From NCBI GenBank assembly GCA_028565635.1, contig JAOXYB010045592.1, positions 1-12,382 of the forward strand: a stretch of DNA of 12,382 nt. The letters run 5' to 3'. The stretch comes from Phoronis ovalis. Taxonomy: Eukaryota; Phoronida; Phoronidae. Position 1 is the stretch's first letter. Every line of letters begins with the position of its first letter. Below the pieces are notes generated by a model. It was not told where the DNA came from. It did no database searches and worked only from the letters and a program-made list of their open reading frames with translations. A program made the position numbers and the translations under genes. Positions 8,901 through 12,382 of this stretch are shown piece after piece.

Positions 8901-8906
8901 TTCTGA
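2823..8906 (+). CDS. HVCN1: Voltage-gated proton channel Hv1 (5'-partial, eight coding exons)
   Basis: This gene encodes a voltage-sensor-only membrane protein that conducts H+ outward on depolarisation. The spliced product is about 355 residues from the first complete codon. Its identity rests on the ordered Hv1 signatures: S1 'FLVIIDGLIVV' (D25, equivalent to human D112), S2 'LHYTSIGILSLFVIE' (H74, F84, E87), S3 'FEIFDAIVIFVSFAID' (D108, D119) and S4 'LLRLWRITRIVN' with three arginines. From K91 to D108 the spacing matches human K157-D174 exactly. No pore domain (S5-S6) follows S4. Instead there is a gapless linker and a coiled coil (about 179-207), as expected of the dimeric channel. The tail of about 145 residues after the coil is extra compared with human Hv1 (273 residues in all). 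The seven introns are 886, 547, 315, 1040, 741, 575 and 911 bases. The N-terminal exon or exons are not included. The family call is very secure; the exact orthologue class within invertebrate Hv1 paralogues is not known. Confidence 0.95.
3366..3601. mobile_element. MITE-like segment with 21-bp terminal inverted repeats
   Basis: Positions 3366-3386 ('tgttacagccacatgattgt...') and 3581-3601 ('...acaatcatgtggctgtaaca') are perfect reverse complements of 21 bases. They bound 236 bases inside the first intron. No open frame is inside, and no clear target-site duplication flanks it, so a non-autonomous DNA transposon remnant is only the best guess. It could also be a plain inverted repeat. Confidence 0.45.
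3522..3566. repeat. Two-copy tandem repeat, period 27
   Basis: The 18-base word 'agtcagccctgtgtgttg' occurs at 3522-3539 and again at 3549-3566. The linking bases are near-identical ('aaagata'). It lies within the inverted-repeat-bounded segment. Confidence 0.85.
3834..3970 (+). CDS. HVCN1: Hv1 exon b: long S1-S2 loop and S2
   Basis: The acceptor is 'acttgttttag' and the donor is gag|gtatgg. The exon has 2 + 45 codons and ends in phase 0. Its first half encodes an unusually long, acidic extracellular loop that includes 'DSTDTQDESHDVDIVH', a possible N-glycosylation sequon N47-N48-S49, and histidines at 45, 61 and 67. S2 follows, with H74 (human Zn-binding H140), F84 (charge-transfer F150) and E87 (E153) in exact human spacing. 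D36 to H74 is 38 residues, against 17 in human Hv1. The reading frame also stays open past the donor to a stop at 4106-4108. Confidence 0.93.
3971..4517 (+). other. Intron between exons b and c
   Basis: This is a 547-base GT-AG intron. The frame of exon b stays open to a stop at 4106-4108. At the other end, an ATG at 4410 is in frame with exon c, with no stop between them. No separate gene or repeat was seen. Confidence 0.85.
4518..4710 (+). CDS. HVCN1: Hv1 exon c: end of S2, S3 and S4
   Basis: The acceptor is 'atatttttccag' and the donor is aaca|gtaagt. The exon has 64 codons plus one base. It starts with 'VLLKIYALG' (K91, human K157). S3 'FEIFDAIVIFVSFAID' carries D108 and D119. In the S3-S4 loop, H126 is the likely partner of H74 for external Zn2+ (human H193, one residue off by simple counting). 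S4 'LLRLWRITRIVN' carries the gating charges R142, R145 and R148, plus N151. The S3-S4 stretch from D119 to R142 is three residues longer than in human. This is the most diagnostic exon of the gene. Confidence 0.96.
4711..5025 (+). other. Intron between exons c and d
   Basis: This is a 315-base GT-AG intron, the shortest of the gene. It interrupts the codon just after S4 (N151 and S152). Nothing else is recognised. Confidence 0.9.
5026..5141 (+). CDS. HVCN1: Hv1 exon d: S4-coil linker and start of coiled coil
   Basis: The acceptor is 'ggtactcttcag' and the donor is cag|gtaact. Two bases complete S152 (a|gt), 38 codons follow, and the exon ends in phase 0. 'IVSIKTKAEAK' aligns without gaps to human 'IIISVKTRSER', and the distance from N151 to the coil is the same as in human Hv1. 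The segment is rich in Lys and Arg ('QKKARRKAEMK') and then enters heptads with I179, L182, V186 and Q189 at a/d positions. It is the cytosolic dimerisation region that continues S4 as a helix. Confidence 0.93.
5142..6181 (+). other. Intron between exons d and e
   Basis: At 1040 bases this is the longest intron, and it splits the coiled coil in phase 0. The exon d frame stays open for 52 codons to TAA at 5298-5300 and would give a Cys/His-rich ending ('RCQKCQHEMEV'). There is an internal acceptor-like 'ttttcctcag' near 5165-5174. The rest is featureless. Confidence 0.85.
6182..6379 (+). CDS. HVCN1: Hv1 exon e: end of coiled coil and start of tail
   Basis: The acceptor is 'cttaccttttcag' and the donor is tca|gtaagc. 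The exon is 66 codons in phase 0/0. It continues the heptad with 'KEIEELEIKLHKLTCQV' (I193, L196, L200, L203 and V207 at a/d; C205 at an f position). The phase-0 junction to exon d therefore falls inside the coil without breaking the register, which supports the splice. After about residue 210 the coil ends and a polar, Ser/Thr-rich segment follows ('GTSPKRLQCSNGSVPSLDK'), probably disordered and possibly phosphorylated. Confidence 0.92.
6380..7120 (+). other. Intron between exons e and f
   Basis: This is a 741-base GT-AG intron. The exon e frame stays open for 53 codons to TAA at 6539-6541. It contains several 'aatccaaa' words (about 6714-6820) and a direct repeat of 'tactgtattattctgt' at 6851-6866 and 6890-6905. 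No gene is recognised. Confidence 0.85.
7121..7235 (+). CDS. HVCN1: Hv1 exon f: charged, disordered tail segment
   Basis: The acceptor is 'tctataattgcag' and the donor is aaag|gtaaga. The exon has 38 codons plus one base. It encodes a very polar stretch (residues 257-294) such as 'NDDHEMEKGKNSNPSGSKDS', rich in Asn, Asp, Lys, Ser and Glu, with no hydrophobic segment or recognised domain. The call rests on good splice sites, matching phase on both sides, and an open frame in AT-rich DNA. Human Hv1 has no counterpart, because its protein ends after the coil. Confidence 0.85.
7236..7810 (+). other. Intron between exons f and g
   Basis: This is a 575-base GT-AG intron. Much of its second half is the degenerate array at about 7495-7710. 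Confidence 0.85.
7495..7710. repeat. Degenerate 'acccatttctagg' tandem-like array
   Basis: Related units recur: 'gacccatttctaggg' (7501), 'gaccttttctaggca' (7558), 'gactcatttctagga' (7608), 'gacctgttgtttaatagg' (7640) and 'gacccatttgta' (7677). Each follows an 'aaaag.gg' or 'aaaagtag' word, and spacing is 32 to 57 bases. A 79-codon frame on the minus strand (7516-7755) runs through it. Its peptide is itself internally repetitive, so the frame is best seen as a by-product of the repeat. Confidence 0.65.
7811..7962 (+). CDS. HVCN1: Hv1 exon g: tail segment with NPAF motif
   Basis: The acceptor is 'tgcacttttacttgcag' and the preferred donor is gag|gtgaga. Two bases complete D295 and 50 codons follow. 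The residues include 'GSFAFENPAFVLQETNDLAE', with an NPXF motif at 305-308 of the kind that binds PTB or clathrin-adaptor proteins in other membrane proteins. An acidic amphipathic stretch and 'DVHYYTNE' follow. The frame remains open past the donor to a stop at 8218-8220, so an unspliced alternative 3' end is possible. The splice to the small exon at 8874 is preferred because of the matching phase and the fit of the polar ending. Confidence 0.85.
7963..8873 (+). other. Intron between exons g and h, or alternative 3' end
   Basis: This is a 911-base GT-AG interval if the terminal exon at 8874 is right. The exon g frame stays open for 85 codons to TAA at 8218-8220, and an ATTAAA at 8349-8354 could serve an alternative polyadenylated end. 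The rest shows nothing further apart from an imperfect palindrome around TGATCA at 8421-8426. Confidence 0.6.
8874..8906 (+). CDS. HVCN1: Hv1 exon h: short terminal coding exon
   Basis: The acceptor is 'ttctacgtctccatag'. Ten codons encode 'DDNDLQTSTF' and a TGA stop is at 8904-8906. The phase (0) matches the donor at 7962. The acidic start continues the composition of exon g, and the end '-S-T-F' fits the class I PDZ ligand pattern (S/T-x-hydrophobic). Support is the splice site, the phase and the sense of the peptide. A 33-base exon cannot be proved by eye, so the real terminus could instead be the read-through at 8220 or an unseen exon. Confidence 0.65.
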   Translation, partial: DDNDLQTSTF

Positions 8907-9275
8907 AATACTTTTCCACAAGTATCCTTGAGGGAATAGGTAACTCGCATTATAACCCTAACCTCCTTGAGCTTGCTGGGTTTTTATTCAGGTTTCACAC
9001 ATTTTCAGGTTATTTTCAATAACAAAAATTGTATATGAAATACCATGTTGGCTGCTATGCGGATAGATTCATCCATTCTGAATTAACTTTGACAGCATGC
9101 AATGTTTAGCATATGATTCTTAGCTTGCTTATGACTGAATGCTATTTTGTAAAGTGAATTTATTAATATTAATTTAATCATTATTTGCAAGTTTAAGAAT
9201 TTGGGAAATAAGGAAATTTGTATCAAATTTATAAAAGTTACTTAATAATTATACATAATTTATGAAAAAAATAAA
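8907..9275 (+). other. Probable 3' UTR ending near an AATAAA signal
   Basis: No open frame of note follows the TGA at 8904-8906. The first good polyadenylation signal on the plus strand is AATAAA at 9270-9275, which would give a 3' UTR of roughly 370-390 bases. The downstream GU-rich element is only weakly suggested by 'tgttggcc' just after it. The cleavage site is not determined. Confidence 0.3.
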
Positions 9276-10573
9276 TGTTGGCCAAAAGATTCGTTTGATT
9301 CAAATCGCATGTCATTGCTACTTCGCTTAAAAACATGATTACGACAATATGATAGTTTAGACATTATTTTGGTCATCTGGAGATTATTCCTTGTTTCTGA
9401 ATCATCAATTGTTGTTAAAAATTAGCATGACAAATGGATACAAAAGTTTTAGTTTCTGGTGATGCACGCTTAGCTAGTACATGTATGTCCATAGAGTATT
9501 GCATGCTGGCAACTGCAGTTATATATTTGCAATTAAAAATTTGTTAAATTATATAATTATATCATTCAATGTTTGTTAACAAGAAATGAGCTATACTTTA
9601 AAAAATATGTATACAAGATATTGTATTGGTGCGACATGTTTTTGTAAGGCTAATACTAGGAATCAGACGGGGGAATCTTTGGTTTTCAATCTTATTCGTA
9701 ATCACTGCAGCTTTTCTTTTAATTTGGTATGGATAGATTAGAATATAGTATATTTTTTTGTAGGATGGCATTCCAATGACCTCGTTATAGTCCTTAATAC
9801 GTACCGTGGTAGATACGACATTCCAAGAAAATGATTCATCACATAAGAAGAAATTTTTGTAGAATTATTAACATTTTAACCTATAACAGTAAATATTAAA
9901 TGGCATGCATTCTGAAAAAAAACACAAACAGAACACATTCCGCCTAACAATTACACTTAGATTGAACAAATCCCATGTCTCCCAGCATCCTCCACAAAGG
10001 ACTTTGTACAGAATCAGGGCAATGATCGTTTTATTTTGTAATTGTCAATAATTTGAGTACCAACATTATTATGGTATTTATTATACATGGTTTGTGCACT
10101 AATGTTAAATATAGATGCATTGGGTAGGAATACAATTTCAGAAGATCAGATTTGTACAAGTATATGGAAAAAGGTTGGTAGAGGAAATGTGGATATAGAA
10201 CTTATTTGTACCTTCCTAGTTTTTTGTTGTTTTTGAAAATGTTATGATTATAACTTGTCTGTTACATGTTAATTATACATACAAGATGTTGTTTTGTTAT
10301 TTTGTGTTAGTGCAGTATTATTTTTGTTGTTTTTTAAGCTTTGTGATATAATTTTATTATTGCTTTCCCATCGGTTATTATGATACTTAACTTTAATTCC
10401 AAAGAAACCCCTGTATGTTGTACTACTTTAGTGGGACTTTCTTCTTCTGTATAATGTAGATGTATGTATGTTTGGGAGATTTTGGGGGATCCCAGGGTTT
10501 GTAACTGTAGTTTCCAAGGTTCATCTTTAGGGAGTATTAGCTTAATTTATATATAAACAAATGAAAGATAGCC
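9276..10573. other. AT-rich intergenic stretch
   Basis: No open frame, RNA gene or clear repeat was recognised. Composition is AT-rich with homopolymer runs. Confidence 0.6.
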
Positions 10574-10974
10574 ATTCAAAGGTAGATTCAAGAAAGACGT
10601 AGGTTGGTGGGCATATTAGGCTACATGTAGGTGACATTTTGAAATGACCTTGAGAAGTGGGTCAAATAACAATCTGAATGCATAACACGTTTTTGTCTAG
10701 CTATAACTGCTCAGTTTTTATCTGACGAGCTTCACATTCAGTACAAGGTAAGTACACGTCAGTTATAACTTTGACCTGTGGCCATGTTGGTTCTCCAGAT
10801 TTTTAGCTGGATCACTTCCATTAATGGCCAACTGGTGGCCAAGTTTTGTTCTTGAGATGGCATGTCATGCTGTGCCACATTCCAGAAAGGTGAATCGTAG
10901 ACTGAACGATTCAAAGGTGGATTTACGAAGGCCACAGGTAAGTGAGTTTTAAAAAGACCTTCAAAAGTAGGTCA
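10574..10974. repeat. Diverged direct repeat with ER8-like AGGTCA half-sites
   Basis: A copy starting at 10574 ('attcaaaggtagattcaaga') recurs at 10909 ('attcaaaggtggatttacga'), a period of 335. Both are followed by an everted half-site pair with an 8-base spacer: TGACCT-tgagaagt-GGGTCA at 10645-10664 and AGACCT-tcaaaagt-AGGTCA at 10955-10974. Similarity continues a little past each pair ('...tttttgt.t.gc'). This looks like two members of a dispersed family rather than a gene. Confidence 0.6.
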
Positions 10975-11353
10975 ATGCTGATATGACCTTTTTTGTGTGC
11001 ACTGTCTTGCTACAAATCACATTGGCTCCCATGGTGAGCATTTGTGTACGCCAGCAGGCCTCTTGATTTTCTAAACCACTGAATTCAACAAAATGTAAAC
11101 GGTGTTTAATCAGTAAGTACATGAAGTAATTTTAGAGAAATGATATTTAATGCAATGATAAAGGAAGGCTGTAGCCCTCAGATATCTCTTTTTGTCACAA
11201 TATCCCCTGCTGAGATGAGACTTGGAACTAGAAAGGATGCTATCTGAAGTATACTAGCTACTGTAGTGTACTAGAGTGTTGACTGGAATAGAAATAGCCA
11301 GATAGAAACAGAAACATTTATTGCATGCGAAAATAAGCAATTTCAATGCATGA
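10975..11353. other. Intergenic stretch between repeats
   Basis: The first part may be the weakly similar end of the preceding repeat ('ttttttgtgtgcactgtctt' against the area near 10690). No gene is seen. 'agtatactagctactgtagt' near 11250 is a local imperfect repeat. Confidence 0.5.
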
Positions 11354-11435
11354 ACAATACAATGTTATCAAACACTGATTTCATACATAGTGCACATTTT
11401 TAGTAGAAAATCAGTGTTTGATAACATTGTATTGT
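11354..11435. repeat. Perfect 28-bp inverted repeat, 26-base loop
   Basis: Arms 11354-11381 ('acaatacaatgttatcaaac...') and 11408-11435 ('...gtttgataacattgtattgt') are exact reverse complements. The loop between them contains 'tagtgcacatttttagtaga'. The transcript of either strand would fold into a hairpin of about 82 bases. It could be a microRNA or endo-siRNA precursor, a foldback element, or a recent palindromic duplication. Perfect pairing is unusual for a microRNA precursor. Confidence 0.9.
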
Positions 11436-11929
11436 ACAGATAAATTGTTCTACTCAACATGAACAAGTATATGTATATTACCATAGTTATCCATTTTGTA
11501 TGCAGTCATATATTTTTGATAGGAAAATTAAAATGCATGTCTAAATGTTTTTGTAACACACCTTAAACCAACAGATTTTTTGAGTTTCACATATTTTTAT
11601 TGATTAGAACAAAAAATTGTTTTTAAAATAGTATACTTTAGCATGCACTTGGTAGAGCCACCAGTCTCAGACCCAAATGATCCCAGCATGTCGCATTCTG
11701 TTAATGAACAATAACATTCTGCGTGCACTCACGGATCCATTCACAAAACATCCTTTGCATGCTGAGCCAAAACCAAAAAATCTTATGTTCTTTGATCTAA
11801 GAAATACCCTCCATTTTGTGAGCATGTTGATACATATATAACTTTTTATTAATATTATTTTAACTAAAGGATGCCAGTATTGAAAGGGTCTGACTGTAGC
11901 GCCCTCAAGTGCATGGAAATAGTCTATTT
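11436..11929. other. AT-rich intergenic stretch
   Basis: No supported gene is present. A 24-codon frame, including the stop, runs from ATG 11643 to TAA 11712-11714 ('MHLVEPPVSDPNDPSMSHSV...'). It follows an acceptor-like 'tatactttag', but it is too short to call. Confidence 0.5.
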
Positions 11930-12382
11930 CCTGTGCCTAATTTTTGCTGCTTATCCTACCCTTATAGGATATGCAGCATTGTTATAGTCCTTGGCGTGGA
12001 AACGTAAACAATGAGCAATATGTAGGAATTTACCTTTTTTAGCTAATAATAATTGTTCAAGGATGAAAAAATTGCAGGCAATAAGAATATTAAGTAGAAA
12101 GGGAAATATATCTGTGATTTTCAATTGTGACGTATAGTTTTGAAGAAATACGCAATTAACGATATTTTGGTAAATGTATCATTAGTTCTTTTCATTTAGC
12201 ACTGTTTTTTTATTGCTGTTTATCCTATCTATAGGATACACAGCATTGGTATCGTCTTTTACGTGATAATTTTCAATATTGTTTATTTTAAAGAAATTAC
12301 CTTTCTTAGCTAATAATAACTGTTCCAGCATGAAAAAAGTGCGGGCAATAGGAATATGAAGTAGAAAGGGAAAAATATGTAA
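11930..12382. repeat. Direct duplication, period about 268, with internal hairpin
   Basis: Copy 1 is about 11930-12117 and copy 2 about 12199-12382, cut by the window end. Shared blocks in order are the hairpin 'tgctg.ttatccta', 'cagcattg.tat', 'ttacctttnttagctaataa', 'tgttc..g.atgaaaaa', 'ggcaata.gaatat' and 'aagtagaaagggaaa'. The hairpins are at 11945-11958 with 11965-11978, and 12214-12227 with 12232-12245. Each has 13 of 14 pairs, with the single mismatch at the same position. No coding frame is conserved between the copies. Confidence 0.85.

Noticed and set aside
11643-11714. Short frame 'MHLVEPPVSDPNDPSMSHSV...' after an acceptor-like site
   Set aside because: It has 23 residues, a poor pyrimidine tract and no partner exon; a distant alternative last exon cannot be excluded, but nothing supports it.

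Overview
This is an AT-rich animal nuclear window. It carries GT-AG introns of 315 to 1040 bases, microsatellite and several diverged dispersed repeats. Nothing in it is prokaryotic. The repeat style (short diverged elements carrying AGGTCA-type half-sites, and a degenerate 'acccatttctagg' array) and the protein tail suggest a marine invertebrate, most likely a mollusc or another lophotrochozoan. That taxon call is an inference and was not tested by a search.

The one gene that can be supported is a plus-strand voltage-gated proton channel (Hv1, HVCN1-like). Seven introns separate eight coding exons, at 2823-2947, 3834-3970, 4518-4710, 5026-5141, 6182-6379, 7121-7235, 7811-7962 and 8874-8906. 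Every junction has GT-AG ends and the phases chain without a break, giving about 355 residues. Residues are numbered here from the first complete codon, TGT at 2824. S1 holds D25 (human D112) and D36 (D123). S2 holds H74 (H140), F84 (F150), E87 (E153) and K91 (K157). S3 holds D108 (D174) and D119 (D185). S4 holds R142, R145, R148 and N151 (R205, R208, R211, N214). A coiled coil follows at about residues 179-207, then a cytosolic tail of about 145 residues that human Hv1 lacks. The tail contains an NPAF motif and ends in STF, a class I PDZ-ligand-like terminus. The N-terminal exon or exons are missing or not securely identified, because the first visible exon begins in mid-codon.

Layout: 1-218 is a CA/TG/TA microsatellite with a strong hairpin. 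219-2822 is noncoding or the 5' end of the gene, with two weak phase-compatible first-exon candidates and a diverged direct duplication (2213 to about 2655). 2823-8906 is the Hv1 gene, whose introns hold a 21-bp inverted-repeat-bounded segment (3366-3601) and a degenerate array (7495-7710). 8907-12382 is 3' UTR followed by intergenic DNA. It contains a diverged direct repeat with ER8-like half-sites (10574-10974), a perfect 28-bp foldback (11354-11435), and a duplicated unit (about 11930-12382) whose internal hairpin shows a compensatory base-pair change.

The most interesting points are the long acidic, histidine-containing S1-S2 loop, the motif-rich C-terminal tail built from small exons, the unexpectedly long in-frame openness of four introns, and the two foldback structures near the right end.
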